This document shows positions 8,917 to 18,769 of a stretch of 64,000 bases of DNA, one piece after another. The notes beneath the pieces are model-generated. The model was not told the DNA's origin. It did no database searches and worked only from the letters and a program-made list of their open reading frames with translations. Made by a program: the position numbers and the translations under genes. Each line of letters starts with the position of its first letter. The first letter of the stretch is position 1. The stretch lies in the NCBI GenBank assembly GCA_036405135.1, contig DASWYF010000024.1, forward strand, positions 1 to 64,000. The letters run 5' to 3'. This DNA is from Verrucomicrobiia bacterium (GTDB lineage Bacteria; Verrucomicrobiota; Verrucomicrobiia; Limisphaerales; JAEYXS01).

Positions 8917-8919
8917 GCC

Positions 8920-9717
8920 ATGGCTGACACCCTGCCCAAAAAAGAATCATCGGTCTGTGTGAAGCTGGAAGCAGCGGATCTGGGCCTGGAAGGCTGGGAT
9001 GACAAGCCGCTGTTGAAGGGGGTGAATTTGCAGGTGAACACCGGCGAATTCTGGGTGGCAGGGGGGATGCACCGGAGCGGCAAGAGCACGTTGCTGGCTT
9101 CCGTGGCCATGTTGCAGAAGCCTTTGGCCGGAAAAATCGAGGTCTTCGGTGTGGACCCCTGGAAAGTAGACGAGGCGAAATTGATGAAGCAACGCTTGCG
9201 CGTGGGGCTGGTCTTCGAGGCTGGCGCACGCTTGCTGCACAAGCTGTCTATCGCCGAAAATGTGGCGTTGCCACTGTGCTATCATCAAGACTGCCGGATG
9301 GAAGAGGCACAGGAACGGGTTGCCGAACTGCTCAAGTTCACGGGCGTGGAAACCATGGCCCGTCAACTGCCAGGTGGACTGACGCGGACCTACCGCCAAC
9401 GGGCCAACCTGGCACGCGCATTGGCCATGTCACCAGAGTTGCTCTTACTGGACAATCCGCTCGCGGGCATGGATTTCAGCGAGCGTGCCTGGTGGCGCGA
9501 GACGGTAACTGACTTGGGGCGAGGACATCCGATTGTCGGGAACCGTCCGATGACGATCATCGTGGTGACGAACCACTTGACCCCCTGGGTCGCAGAAGAT
9601 CGGCATTTTGCCTTGTTGCATGAGAACACATGGCGGCAGATCGGCGGAATGGCGGAATTGCACGCCAGCCGTGAAACGTCCCTGCGCGATGTGCTGGATG
9701 AAAAATTAAAAGACTGA
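8920..9717 (+). CDS. MlaF-like ABC ATPase with degenerate catalytic motifs
   Basis: A 265-aa ABC ATPase between the MlaE permease and the MCE protein, so by position the energiser of the lipid transporter. Walker A is intact (GMHRSGKST, Lys55). Other motifs depart from the canon. The Q-loop residue is Glu100 (LVFEAG). The signature reads LPGGL rather than LSGGQ. Walker B ends Asp178-Asn179 (LLLLDNP) in place of Asp-Glu. The switch region reads VVTNHL, so Asn218 or a shifted His219 replaces the usual His. The second ABC ATPase of the window, at 40778, has every motif intact, so this is not a sequencing trend. ATP binding is likely; hydrolysis may be slow or absent. The reading frame is clean and ends normally. 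Confidence 0.85.
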   Translation: MADTLPKKESSVCVKLEAADLGLEGWDDKPLLKGVNLQVNTGEFWVAGGMHRSGKSTLLASVAMLQKPLAGKIEVFGVDPWKVDEAKLMKQRLRVGLVFEAGARLLHKLSIAENVALPLCYHQDCRMEEAQERVAELLKFTGVETMARQLPGGLTRTYRQRANLARALAMSPELLLLDNPLAGMDFSERAWWRETVTDLGRGHPIVGNRPMTIIVVTNHLTPWVAEDRHFALLHENTWRQIGGMAELHASRETSLRDVLDEKLKD

Positions 9718-9725
9718 TCAATCTT

Positions 9726-10964
9726 ATGGCCTTGCAGGATCTGACACCCCGGCTGCGTACCCGGTTAAGCCGTCTCGAATGGACGGTGGGCCTCTTTGTG
9801 GCGTTGGCGACTTTGCTGTTGTTGACGGGCTTCGCCCTTTACTTCCGGAACACGGCGGAGAAGCGCGGCTGGTTCAAAACGAAGGTGACGTATTTCACGT
9901 TTGTGAGCTCAGCGGCGGGGCTAAAAGTGGGTGATCCCATCAAGCTCATGGGATTCGAAGCGGGCAATATCACTGCCATCCGCGCCCAGCCGCCGGAGGA
10001 TGCCTGGTTCAACGTCTATGTGGAATTTGAAGTCATGGAGCCGCACTTCGGCTATCTCTGGACGACCGGTTCCGTGGCAAAAGTGGCGGCTGACGGTTTT
10101 CTCGGAAATCGCTACATCGAAGTGACCAAAGGCACCGGCGGCACGGCGACTTACGAGCAGAAACAGGTGACCAACTGGTTTTTCGGGCAACGAGTCAAGA
10201 CCGTCGCCACCTCCATCTGGAATCCCAATGCACTCGGAAAAGACAAAGGCGCCTACGAACCCAGAAAACTGGACTCAAAGTATTGGCTGCCCGTGGAAGA
10301 GGCCCCCGCCATCAATGACCGGTTGGAAAAACTCGCCAAACAGGTGGAAGATGCGCTGCCGAACATCCTGAACCTGACGAACCAGCTCGCAGCCACGCTG
10401 AACAGCAGCAGCGCGGCGATGTCGAATGCGAACAACATCGTGGTGGATATCCGTCCCGTGGCCTCCAACATCGTCTTCATAACCGAAAACCTCAAAAATC
10501 CCAAGGGGTCTTTGGGTGAATGGCTGATCCCGACGAATATCAGCGGTGAACTGGAACTCACCATCACCGCCGCCAAGAACACGTTGACGAACGCCAATGT
10601 GGTCATGACGCAACTGGACAAGACATTGGTCACGGCGAACACCACCGTCGGTTCCGTGAACCAGATCGTGACAAATGCGAACGATCATGTGGCATTGCTG
10701 GTCTCAAACTTGAACGTGTCCCTGACACACCTTGCTTCCATCACCAGCAATCTGAACGCGCAGGTCCAGGCGAACACGAACATCCTCTCGGAAATATCCT
10801 CCACTGTGACGAATGCCGACATCATGCTGCAGGGACTGCGCAAACATTGGTTCCTGCGGGGTGCCTTCAAAGAAGACAAGCCGAAGGATGAGAACAGGAG
10901 CAAGGGAACCAATGCGCCCACACGCGGGCCCTTGATACCCAAGGTGCGGGAACAGTGGCAGTGA
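9726..10964 (+). CDS. MCE-domain (MlaD-like) lipid transport protein
   Basis: A 412-aa protein with one N-terminal membrane helix (about 22-43) and an MCE domain at about 52-135 (AAGLKVGDPIKLMGFEAGNI, VAADGFLGNRYIEVTKG). The remaining 250 residues are a long helical, Asn/Thr/Ser-rich region with heptad-like spacing of hydrophobics, as in larger MCE proteins where such helices build a periplasmic channel. With the MlaE permease and the ATPase it makes a three-component inner-membrane lipid transporter. It begins 8 bases after the ATPase and ends 3 bases before the convergent gene. Confidence 0.85.
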   Translation: MALQDLTPRLRTRLSRLEWTVGLFVALATLLLLTGFALYFRNTAEKRGWFKTKVTYFTFVSSAAGLKVGDPIKLMGFEAGNITAIRAQPPEDAWFNVYVEFEVMEPHFGYLWTTGSVAKVAADGFLGNRYIEVTKGTGGTATYEQKQVTNWFFGQRVKTVATSIWNPNALGKDKGAYEPRKLDSKYWLPVEEAPAINDRLEKLAKQVEDALPNILNLTNQLAATLNSSSAAMSNANNIVVDIRPVASNIVFITENLKNPKGSLGEWLIPTNISGELELTITAAKNTLTNANVVMTQLDKTLVTANTTVGSVNQIVTNANDHVALLVSNLNVSLTHLASITSNLNAQVQANTNILSEISSTVTNADIMLQGLRKHWFLRGAFKEDKPKDENRSKGTNAPTRGPLIPKVREQWQ

Positions 10965-10967
10965 GAC

Positions 10968-12782
10968 TTACTGTTTCAAACCAGTTGCCACCGTCTCCTG
11001 TGCCCATTCCGGTTTTTCAGTCTCGAACATCACGCGCTGTCCGGTAAGCGGATGATTGAGACTCAGCTTCCACGCGTGCAGGCACATGGGCCGGTCATTC
11101 ACGCTGATGGTCTGCGTGTCGCCCAGATTTTTCCCAGGGAGATACACTTGATCACCGCTGATCGGATGCCCCAGTTCCCACAGATGCACGCGGATCTGAT
11201 TGGTGCGCCCGGTGAGCGGACGTGCTTCCAGCAGCGAGGTGCCATCAGGCAGTCGGGTAACGACCCTGAATTCAGTTCGCGAAGGAAGCCCGTTGGGTTC
11301 ATCTACTTCCCGATGGCCGACTTCACCGGGTTCAATGCTGATGGGGGCATCACAGGAAAAAGAGTTTTCCTTTGGATGGCCCAGAGCTTTGACAAGATAC
11401 GTCTTCTCCACCTCCCCGCGGGCGAACTGCGGTTGGAGCCTGCCTGCGAAATGGCGTGTGCGGGTGAAGATGATGAGGCCGGTGGTATTGGCATCCAGAC
11501 GATGCGCCGGGCGCGGTTTCTGCGGATGGTAAACAGTGTGGAGTATGCTGAGCAGCGTGTTGCGATTGAATCGTCCGCTCGGATGCAGAGGAAGAGGGGC
11601 GGGCTTGCTCACCACGATGATGGCTTCATCTTCATGCATGATGCGGATGTCTGCCCGCACATCGGGTTCGGTGATCGCCGGCAGCAGGTGCAGATAGCGT
11701 TCACCCGTGCGGACAACATGTTCGGCGGTCACAGGCAGACGCAGGTTGTTCAGGATGCGGCCTTGTGACAGCAAACCGAGCCATTCTTCACGCGGCACAT
11801 GCCGCAGGATGGCGCAGAGGAAATCGAGAACGGTCTGTCCGTCGCAGGCAGGAGGAACACTGACGGGGCGGTGGTTGTCATAGGCCACACTGCCGGGCAG
11901 GGGAGTGGTGGCCTTGAAAATATCCGCATGCCGTTTGGCGATGCTTTCGGCCATCTGCTCCTCGGTCGTTTTGAAGCAGTATGGACAGGACTTGGATGGG
12001 ATATATCGTGCGTCTTCCTGGTCTGCACCGGTCAAAGGTGTAAGGCAGTTGAAGCACTGGGATGAATCCGTTTCCTGCAATGCCGGGTCAACACCGACGC
12101 GTTGATCGAAGACGAAGCATTCGCCGTCGTAATGCTCCCCGCCGCATTCTTCGAAGTATTTCAGGATGCCGCCATCAAGCTGGTAAATCTGGGAAAAACC
12201 TTCCCGCTCCATGAAAGGGCCGGCCTTTTCACAACGGATGCCGCCCGTGCAGAACATCACGATGGGCTGCTCCTTCATGCTGTCGGGCAACTGCCGCACG
12301 GCATCCGGAAACTGGCGGAAATTATCGATGCCGATGGGCAAAGCTTTGCGGAAGGTGCCGAGCTTCACTTCGTAATCATTGCGCGTATCAAGCAGCGTGA
12401 CGGGGCGACCTTCATCCAACCATTGCTTCAGCTCTTTCGCGGAGAGCTTGGGTGAAGTCCGTCTGGCCGGATTGATACCTTCCACTCCGAACGCGATGAT
12501 CTCCTTTTTGATGCGGACAAGCATCCGGGAAAAAGGCTGGTGATCGCTTTCACTGTATTTCGGCGTGAGCTTTTCGAGGCCGGGAATGCTGCGAAGCCCG
12601 GCGACCAGTTCATCGATATCCGCGCGCTCACCAGCTACGAACATGTTGATGCCCTCGGTGCTCAGGAGAATGGTGCCTTTGAGACCCTTGGACTTGCATT
12701 GGGCGATGAGGTTTTCCCGCAGCGATTTGAGATCGCTGAGCTCGGCAAACTGATACGTCGAAATGTTCGTGATAACGGCCAT
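10968..12782 (-). CDS. TrhO-type tRNA uridine hydroxylase fused to RluA-type pseudouridine synthase
   Basis: A 604-aa fusion. Residues 1-290 match TrhO (YceA): an N-terminal acylphosphatase-like fold, then a rhodanese domain with the active Cys178 in MFCTGGIRCEKAGPF. Two Cys pairs (243/246 and 266/269) could bind zinc. TrhO hydroxylates U34 of tRNA with oxygen. Residues 310-604 hold an S4-like region (about 315-368) and an RluA-family pseudouridine synthase with catalytic Asp430 in AHRLDANTTGLIIF and the later GRTNQIRVHLWELGHPI motif. One continuous frame encodes both, so one polypeptide modifies RNA in two ways. The pseudouridine target is unknown. A minus-strand ATG at 12782 starts it; the neighbour at its 3' end is convergent. 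Confidence 0.9.
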   Translation of the reverse strand: MAVITNISTYQFAELSDLKSLRENLIAQCKSKGLKGTILLSTEGINMFVAGERADIDELVAGLRSIPGLEKLTPKYSESDHQPFSRMLVRIKKEIIAFGVEGINPARRTSPKLSAKELKQWLDEGRPVTLLDTRNDYEVKLGTFRKALPIGIDNFRQFPDAVRQLPDSMKEQPIVMFCTGGIRCEKAGPFMEREGFSQIYQLDGGILKYFEECGGEHYDGECFVFDQRVGVDPALQETDSSQCFNCLTPLTGADQEDARYIPSKSCPYCFKTTEEQMAESIAKRHADIFKATTPLPGSVAYDNHRPVSVPPACDGQTVLDFLCAILRHVPREEWLGLLSQGRILNNLRLPVTAEHVVRTGERYLHLLPAITEPDVRADIRIMHEDEAIIVVSKPAPLPLHPSGRFNRNTLLSILHTVYHPQKPRPAHRLDANTTGLIIFTRTRHFAGRLQPQFARGEVEKTYLVKALGHPKENSFSCDAPISIEPGEVGHREVDEPNGLPSRTEFRVVTRLPDGTSLLEARPLTGRTNQIRVHLWELGHPISGDQVYLPGKNLGDTQTISVNDRPMCLHAWKLSLNHPLTGQRVMFETEKPEWAQETVATGLKQ

Positions 12783-12963
12783 TTTTACAGGGTGGAGATA
12801 ATGGCGGGAAGGGGAGTTGTGGCAAGGACGGAATGTGGAAACGAGGGCGCATGTCCATCACAGCAGGCTTGTGTTTTGCCCGGACTTTACTACGCTGCGT
12901 CTGGCGGTCGGTCAGGTTCCAGCGAAGTGCCGGGATTCAGACTGACTGAACAAGGAGTATGCC

Positions 12964-13338
12964 GTGGAAGCTGAAACACTCGAACGCATAGAAAATGAGG
13001 CCCGGGCCAAGATGACCTGGGGTGAATCTCCCGAATCAGTCATGACGTATATCCAACTTCAGGGCGTCGAGGCAGCCGATGCCCTGGTGATGATGGATTC
13101 CCTCAAAAAGGAGCGTGCAGCCAATGTCCGCGCTGAAGGCATCCGCAAGATATGCATCGGCAGCGCCATGATCGCCGCACCAATAGCTTACCTCATCGTT
13201 AGTCTTGTGATCGGAGTGGTATTGATGAAGTTGATGGCAGTTTTGATTCTGCTTGGACTATGGGGCGTGTGGAAAGTGATCGGGGGTTGCATCAACATCT
13301 TTGCGCCGAACTTCGGGAATGAAGATCTGTCGCAATAG
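12964..13338 (+). CDS. Small membrane protein of unknown function
   Basis: A 124-aa protein that I do not recognise. Residues 1-55 are soluble, acidic and helical. Two hydrophobic segments follow (about 64-82 and 86-106), and the C-terminal tail is short. The start is GTG at 12964, preceded by AAGGAG at a good distance, which makes the call convincing despite the lack of a known family. It stands alone between the TrhO-RluA fusion (opposite strand) and tRNA-Leu. Confidence 0.6.
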   Translation: MEAETLERIENEARAKMTWGESPESVMTYIQLQGVEAADALVMMDSLKKERAANVRAEGIRKICIGSAMIAAPIAYLIVSLVIGVVLMKLMAVLILLGLWGVWKVIGGCINIFAPNFGNEDLSQ

Positions 13339-13449
13339 ACTTGCAGGCGGACATGCTCTGGTGTGCTTTGGAATCAAAAATAGTGGTTATCTTCCAAACC
13401 ATTTGACACCTGCACACCCTTATGACAATGATTTGTTCACAGTGGTTGT

Positions 13450-13534
13450 GCCGGTGTGGCGGAATGGCAGACGCAGTTGACTCAAAATCAACCGCCCCAA
13501 AGGCTTAGGGGTTCAAGTCCCTTCACCGGCACCA
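13450..13534 (+). tRNA. tRNA-Leu (anticodon CAA)
   Basis: The acceptor arms GCCGGTG and CACCGGC pair fully. The anticodon stem GTTGA/TCAAC encloses the loop CTCAAAA, with anticodon CAA, which reads UUG. A long variable arm shows this is a class II tRNA, and the T-loop TTCAAGT is normal. The 3' CCA is encoded (13532-13534). Confidence 0.95.
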
Positions 13535-13579
13535 CTCTCTTCTCCAAGACTTTTTTCCGTCTCAAACATCCAGCACAAT

Positions 13580-15538
13580 TTATTTTACATCGGGCTTGCC
13601 CAACGCCCGGCGGAGAATGTCTGCAAGTTGATTGGGCGAGTAAGGCTTGGACAGAAAGTGAATGCCGATCTCGCCTAGGTTCTGTTCGCTGAGTGTGTCC
13701 GGGCTGTAGCCCGTGGAGAGAACGACCGGGAGTTTTGGTTTGTCCTGCCGGACGGTTTCAGCCAGTTCATGTCCTGTCATGCCTTCGGGCATGACCATGT
13801 CGGTAAGCAGAAGCTCGATGCGTTCTTTTTCTTTTTTCCACACTTCCAGGGCAGCAACACCGTTTTCGGCTTCCAGCACAGTGTAGCCCAGACGTTCAAG
13901 CAGTCGGCGGCACAGGTTGCGGACGGCCACTTCATCTTCCACTAACAAGACACACTCGTTGCCGGACGCCATTTTAGTGGCGATTTTTTTCTCTTCCTTG
14001 GCTGTTGCCGGTGTGGTGCTGGCAGGCAGATAAATGGTGAAAGAGGTGCCATGGCCCAATGTGGATTGCACATCCACCCAGCCACCGTGCTGTTTCATGA
14101 TGCCGTAGACAGTGGCCAGCCCCAGACCAGTTCCTTTGCCCGGCTCCTTGGTCGTGAAGAAAGGCTCGAAGATGCGTTGCAGGATCTCCGGCGGAATGCC
14201 CGTGCCGGTATCTTGAGCTGTCAGACAAACATACGAGCCGTCATGCGCTTCCGTCAAATCGGTGGAAGTGATGCTGCGACGGATGACCTTGTGTGTGCGC
14301 AAGGTCAGTGTGCCGCCTTTCGGCATGGCGTCCCGCGCATTGACGGCGAGATTCATGATCACCTGTTCCAACATTGACTGGTCAGCTTTCACGGAAGGTA
14401 TGGAAGGGCTGTATTCGCAGTGAAGCGTGATGGGTTCACCAAGCACACGCTGTAGCATGCGGGTGATGTCGCTGACCGCTTCATTCAAATCCACTTCCCG
14501 GACTTGCATCGGTTGCTTGCGGCTGAAGGCCAGCAACTGGCGTGTGAGGCTGGCTGCGCGATCAGAGGCGCGCGCTACCTCCCGCAACGCTTCATGATGT
14601 TTGGAATGGAACTCGACATCTCCGAGCATCAGCGCGGCGTGCCCATGTATCACGGTCAGGAGATTGTTGAAATCATGGGCCACTCCGCCGGCCAGCTGGC
14701 CGATGGATTCCATCTTCTGCGCCTGCCGCAACTGCTCTTCCAGATGGCGGCGTTCGGTCACATCCCTCGCGATGCATAAAATACCAGTCACCATTTCCGC
14801 ATCACGGATAACCGTGCTCGTCACTTCCAAAGTCACGTACCCTGCGCCGTGATTGGCCTGCAGCCGCAACTCTATCGGAGGCGGGTTTTTCCCCGATAAA
14901 GTCTGCTGTATCCAATCCTTTGCCGCCGACAAATTCTCAGGATGGATGAACTCGATGAAAGTCTTGCCGAGGCATTGCTCGCGCGTCCATCCGGACATTG
15001 TCTCACACGCGTTGTTCACAGAGCTGACGTGGCCCTCCGGAGTGAGGGTAAAGATTCCGTCGCGCGCGTTCTCCACCAGTTTGCGATAAAGTTCTTCCGA
15101 TTGGCGGAGAGCCTGCTCGGCTTCACGGCGCGCCTGGCGTTCTGACATCTCCTGCAAGGCGCGTTGGATGGCGGGGACCAGGCGATCAAGGCGTTCCTTC
15201 ATCACATAGTCGGTCGCGCCCTGTTTCAAGGTCTCTATCGCCAGTTCCTCCCCCAGGGAGCCTGTGACGAAAATGAAGGGAAGATCTGGAGAATGTGCGC
15301 GGGTTAACTGAAGGGCTGCTGATCCCGAAAAACGCGGCAAAGCATAGTCCGCCAGGATGATATCCGGCGGCCGGCTGTGGAGCTGCTCCTGAAATGATTC
15401 AGGAGTCTCTACGCGTACCATCTCAGCGGCAAGCGAACCACGCTCCAATGCACGTCCGATCAGTTCCGAATCGAGCGGATTATCCTCGACACTAAGTATC
15501 TTAAGTTTGGCTCCCATAATATGGTAGCCGGGTTGCAA
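13580..15538 (-). CDS. Hybrid histidine kinase (REC-PAS-HisKA-HATPase-REC)
   Basis: A 652-aa soluble hybrid kinase. The order is: receiver domain (about 12-130, phospho-acceptor Asp64 in [11 protein letters not shown]), PAS domain (about 145-260), HisKA with His288 in [11 protein letters not shown], HATPase with [14 protein letters not shown] and [13 protein letters not shown], and a C-terminal receiver (Asp580 in [10 protein letters not shown]). There is no membrane segment, so the signal is cytoplasmic or comes from another kinase through the first receiver. The TTG at 15538 has a GGAGAGGGG sequence just upstream. The ATG at 15517 (MGAKLKIL) is the alternative start and fits the usual beginning of a receiver better. 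No response regulator gene is adjacent. Confidence 0.88.
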   Translation of the reverse strand: MQPGYHIMGAKLKILSVEDNPLDSELIGRALERGSLAAEMVRVETPESFQEQLHSRPPDIILADYALPRFSGSAALQLTRAHSPDLPFIFVTGSLGEELAIETLKQGATDYVMKERLDRLVPAIQRALQEMSERQARREAEQALRQSEELYRKLVENARDGIFTLTPEGHVSSVNNACETMSGWTREQCLGKTFIEFIHPENLSAAKDWIQQTLSGKNPPPIELRLQANHGAGYVTLEVTSTVIRDAEMVTGILCIARDVTERRHLEEQLRQAQKMESIGQLAGGVAHDFNNLLTVIHGHAALMLGDVEFHSKHHEALREVARASDRAASLTRQLLAFSRKQPMQVREVDLNEAVSDITRMLQRVLGEPITLHCEYSPSIPSVKADQSMLEQVIMNLAVNARDAMPKGGTLTLRTHKVIRRSITSTDLTEAHDGSYVCLTAQDTGTGIPPEILQRIFEPFFTTKEPGKGTGLGLATVYGIMKQHGGWVDVQSTLGHGTSFTIYLPASTTPATAKEEKKIATKMASGNECVLLVEDEVAVRNLCRRLLERLGYTVLEAENGVAALEVWKKEKERIELLLTDMVMPEGMTGHELAETVRQDKPKLPVVLSTGYSPDTLSEQNLGEIGIHFLSKPYSPNQLADILRRALGKPDVK

Positions 15539-15727
15539 CTACGCCCCTCTCCTGCAACAAACAGTGCTGCCTATCCCCTTAAATGTGCATGCTGGAGTTC
15601 GAAAAAAATTAAATCCCGCATGCACCGCGTCATCCGATGTTTCGCATCGTTGTCCCAACCGCGGTAGCCGGAAGATAGACTGGTATTGCCAAATTGAAAA
15701 GTGAAGATGCTGGTCAGAAATTGTTTT

Positions 15728-16231
15728 TTAACCGCGAGACAAGGAAGATTCAGCCGCGTCACGGCACGCCTCCGCCACCCTGTCCAGCTCCTCGAGAAAG
15801 GCTTCGCGCCGCTCTTCGGGCAGGGCGGAGAGGATGTCCGTCTGCAGTTCAACGGCAAGCAGCCGCAGCTCCTCGTATTTCTTTTTGCCAGCCGGTTTGA
15901 GCTTGATGCGATAGGCGCGGCGGTCGGTTTCGTGCCGTTTCCGTTCCACCCATCCAGCTTTTTCCATGCGCTCCAGCAGCGAGGCAATGGTGTTGGGATC
16001 GCTGCTCATCGCTTCCGTGAGCTGGCATTGGGTCATGCCCTTCGGATCGCCTTCCAACAGGCTGCGCATGGCGGTAAATTGATCCGGGGTGGCACCCGTG
16101 TGGGATATGCGGCGGCGGAATGCCTGATTCAAACCATACCAAGCCCGGCGGAGCAGGGGAGGCAGGCGCCGTCGCCCTGGTGAATCTACAGCCTTGGTCT
16201 CGGCATCCATTTTTTGCGGAACAGCTTTCAT
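15728..16231 (-). CDS. MarR family transcriptional regulator
   Basis: A 167-aa winged-helix regulator. The MarR DNA-binding core is clear: MTQCQLTEAMSSDPNTIASL (recognition helix) and the wing VERKRHETDRRAYRIKLKPA. The gene is divergent from the PQQ-propeller gene at 16381. The 150 bases between them contain an imperfect 22-bp palindrome (16253-16274), suited to a MarR dimer. It may therefore repress itself and the PQQ operon. The ligand is unknown. The hybrid kinase gene follows 189 bases downstream on the same strand. Confidence 0.85.
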   Translation of the reverse strand: MKAVPQKMDAETKAVDSPGRRRLPPLLRRAWYGLNQAFRRRISHTGATPDQFTAMRSLLEGDPKGMTQCQLTEAMSSDPNTIASLLERMEKAGWVERKRHETDRRAYRIKLKPAGKKKYEELRLLAVELQTDILSALPEERREAFLEELDRVAEACRDAAESSLSRG

Positions 16232-16252
16232 GCTTCTCGACTGTCATGCAGG

Positions 16253-16274
16253 AATAATACGTATAGGTACTATT
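16253..16274. promoter_or_regulatory. Candidate MarR operator
   Basis: AATAATAC (16253-16260) and GTACTATT (16267-16274) are inverted repeats with 7 of 8 matches around a 6-base centre. The site lies 21 bases upstream of the marR start and 107 bases upstream of the PQQ gene. That size and position are typical for MarR autoregulation. Confidence 0.5.
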
Positions 16275-16380
16275 TTTGTTGCGCGACTGGTTCAGATGTA
16301 GAATAGTGCCTCAACTCTTGGAAGAAAATTGCTGTCTCAAGCGGAAATTTTCTACCCAGTGACGACGTCTAACTATTTAA

Positions 16381-18756
16381 ATGGCCAAACCGCCCATGAA
16401 ACGTCACGTAGCGTTCTTGACTGGAACTTTCGCAGTCGCTCTCTCCCTCTTGTCGCCCATCACCTCCGCCTCGGCTGCAGTTGGCGGCTGGTTGAACTGG
16501 CGCGGTCCCAACCAAAACGGCACTTCCGATGAAAGAGGCCTGCCCGATGCCCTGGACCCGAAGAAACCGCTCTGGGTGGCGAATTTCCGCGGCCAATCCA
16601 CGCCGGTCATCGCCGATGGCAAGCTCTACATCATGGGCTACATCGACAACGGCCCGGATCTCCAAGAAGGTGTCACGTGCTTTGATGCTGAGACGGGCAA
16701 GCAGCTCTGGCAGCATCTTTTCAACGATTTCATCAGCGACATAATCTACCTCCGTTACGCCACCTCGGCCCCGACGATCGATCCCGAGACGGGCAACGTG
16801 TTCATCCAGGGGACGCAAGGCATCTTCGCCTGCTTCACGCCGGATGGTAAATTGCTGTGGAAGCACTCCTTGATGGAGAAGCTCGGACGCATGACGTTCC
16901 CGAACGGCCGCACACCGTCGCCGTTGATCGATGGGGATTACGTCATCACCCGCTACATCACCAGCAACTGGGGCGCGCAAGGAGCTGCTGGTGATCGCTT
17001 CTACGCTTTTGACAAGAAGACTGGCGAACTCGTCTGGGCCTCCAGCCCGGGTGACCGTCCGCGTGATAACTCCTTCTCGTATCCTTTCCTCTCCTGGTAT
17101 AAGGGCTATCGCGTTTTCTACACCGCCGTGGGGGATGGCAGCGTGGCTTGCATCAATGCCCGCACCGGTGAACCGATTTGGCGCGTGAATCTTTTCAAGG
17201 CTGGTATCAACGCCACCGTCTGCGTGCATAATAATGACAAGGTCATCGCTGTGTTCGGCACGCCGTATGAGCCGGGCCAGATGGTGGCCCTGAAGATTCC
17301 TGATGTGATGCCGAAACCCGGTGCGGCCGGTCCGGTGGTGGTGGAGCGGTCAGAAGTCGAATTGTGGTCCAATCCCGGTCTCTCCAGTTCCGCCAGTTCG
17401 CCGATTTTGGCCGGGGACCGTGTGTATCTGGTGAAGGAAAAGGGCGAGCTTTCTTGTGTGGATGCGAAAACGGGCAAGGTGCTGTGGAATCTCCAGCTCG
17501 GCATCGAACAGCGCAATGCCTGCCCGCTGTACGCAGATGGCAAGCTGTATGTGCCCATCTTGGATGACCCAGACACCAAAGGTGACAAGGCCGGCGAAGG
17601 TACCAGCGAAGCCGGCACGAAAGGCGGCTTCTACATCATCAAACCGTCGGATGCCGAAGGCAAGATCATCAACAAGGTGAGTCTCGACGGCCGCTGCTTC
17701 GGCTCGCCGACAGCTTATAACGGCAAAATCTATGTGCAGACCGCCGAGAAGCTGTATTGCTTCGGCAAAGCGGGCAACAACCCCGGCTTGGCCAAGGCCA
17801 AGGCCCCCGAAACGTGGCCCAAGCCCGGTCCGGCGACGCAGTTGCAGATCATCCCTTCGGAAGTGCTGCTCTATCCAAACCAGACGGCCTCGTTCCGTAT
17901 CCGCTCATTGGATGCCAAGGGCTTGGTGGTGCAAGAGGGCATCGACCCCAAATCCGTGAAGTGGGAGTCCTATATTCCGCCGACGGCCTTGGTTAAGGCC
18001 AAGATGGATGCCTCTTTCAACGCCGAGGGCAAGCTGGCTACGACGAAGGATGCAAAGATGTCCGCTGGTGCGTTTGAAGCGACCTTGGGCAATTTAAAGG
18101 GTTACATCCGCGGCCGCGCATTGAGCGGCATCCCGATAAAGCAGGACTTTGAATCTTTTATGCTGAGCGAAACCACGACGAACACCGTGGAGGAGCCGAC
18201 GAAGTTCGCCTATCCGCCGCTGCCGTGGATCGGGGCACGCTTCCGGTTTGAAGTACGCGAAATCGACGGCACGAAGGCGTTGTGCAAGACGATTGAGAAC
18301 AAGCTCTTCCAGCGCGGCACCATCTTTCTGGGGGACCCGACCATGAAGAATTACACCGTGCAGACGGACATCTACAGCGAAGGCAACCGCCGCAAGATGT
18401 CGGATGCTGGCATCATCGTCCATCGCTACCAGATTTTGTTGAAGGGCAATGAACAGAAGCTGGAGATCAACTCCAACTTGGAACGTCTGCGTGTGCCTGC
18501 CCCTGAAGCGCCGCCGAATTTCCGGTGGTTGCCCAATACCTGGTATACGCTCAAGGGGCGCGTGGATACCAAGAAGGACGGCACAGGTGTTATCCGGGCC
18601 AAGGCTTGGAAGCGTGGCGAGCCAGAACCTGAAGCCTGGACCTTGGAGGTGGAGCACAAGACGGCTCATCAGGAAGGTTCGCCGGGGCTGTTCTCTTTCT
18701 CGCCTCAGGAAATGCGCATCTATCTCGACAACGTCAGTGTGACCCCCAACAATTAA
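16381..18756 (+). CDS. Secreted PQQ-like beta-propeller protein with C-terminal jelly-roll region
   Basis: A 791-aa protein with an N-terminal signal peptide (hydrophobic core FLTGTFAVALSLLSP, likely cut after SASA) and a beta-propeller. The propeller is built from PQQ-type blades with DAETGKQLW, DKKTGELVW, NARTGEPIW and DAKTGKVLW repeats. Residues from about 485 onward form an Ig-like segment and then a LamG/concanavalin-like sandwich. Such proteins are common and numerous in Planctomycetes and Verrucomicrobia, where their substrate is usually unknown. No cofactor-binding or dehydrogenase residues can be claimed. Either ATG at 16381 or 16396 can start it. It forms an operon with the next propeller gene 13 bases downstream. 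Confidence 0.82.
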   Translation: MAKPPMKRHVAFLTGTFAVALSLLSPITSASAAVGGWLNWRGPNQNGTSDERGLPDALDPKKPLWVANFRGQSTPVIADGKLYIMGYIDNGPDLQEGVTCFDAETGKQLWQHLFNDFISDIIYLRYATSAPTIDPETGNVFIQGTQGIFACFTPDGKLLWKHSLMEKLGRMTFPNGRTPSPLIDGDYVITRYITSNWGAQGAAGDRFYAFDKKTGELVWASSPGDRPRDNSFSYPFLSWYKGYRVFYTAVGDGSVACINARTGEPIWRVNLFKAGINATVCVHNNDKVIAVFGTPYEPGQMVALKIPDVMPKPGAAGPVVVERSEVELWSNPGLSSSASSPILAGDRVYLVKEKGELSCVDAKTGKVLWNLQLGIEQRNACPLYADGKLYVPILDDPDTKGDKAGEGTSEAGTKGGFYIIKPSDAEGKIINKVSLDGRCFGSPTAYNGKIYVQTAEKLYCFGKAGNNPGLAKAKAPETWPKPGPATQLQIIPSEVLLYPNQTASFRIRSLDAKGLVVQEGIDPKSVKWESYIPPTALVKAKMDASFNAEGKLATTKDAKMSAGAFEATLGNLKGYIRGRALSGIPIKQDFESFMLSETTTNTVEEPTKFAYPPLPWIGARFRFEVREIDGTKALCKTIENKLFQRGTIFLGDPTMKNYTVQTDIYSEGNRRKMSDAGIIVHRYQILLKGNEQKLEINSNLERLRVPAPEAPPNFRWLPNTWYTLKGRVDTKKDGTGVIRAKAWKRGEPEPEAWTLEVEHKTAHQEGSPGLFSFSPQEMRIYLDNVSVTPNN

Positions 18757-18769
18757 TTCTTTAGTACAG

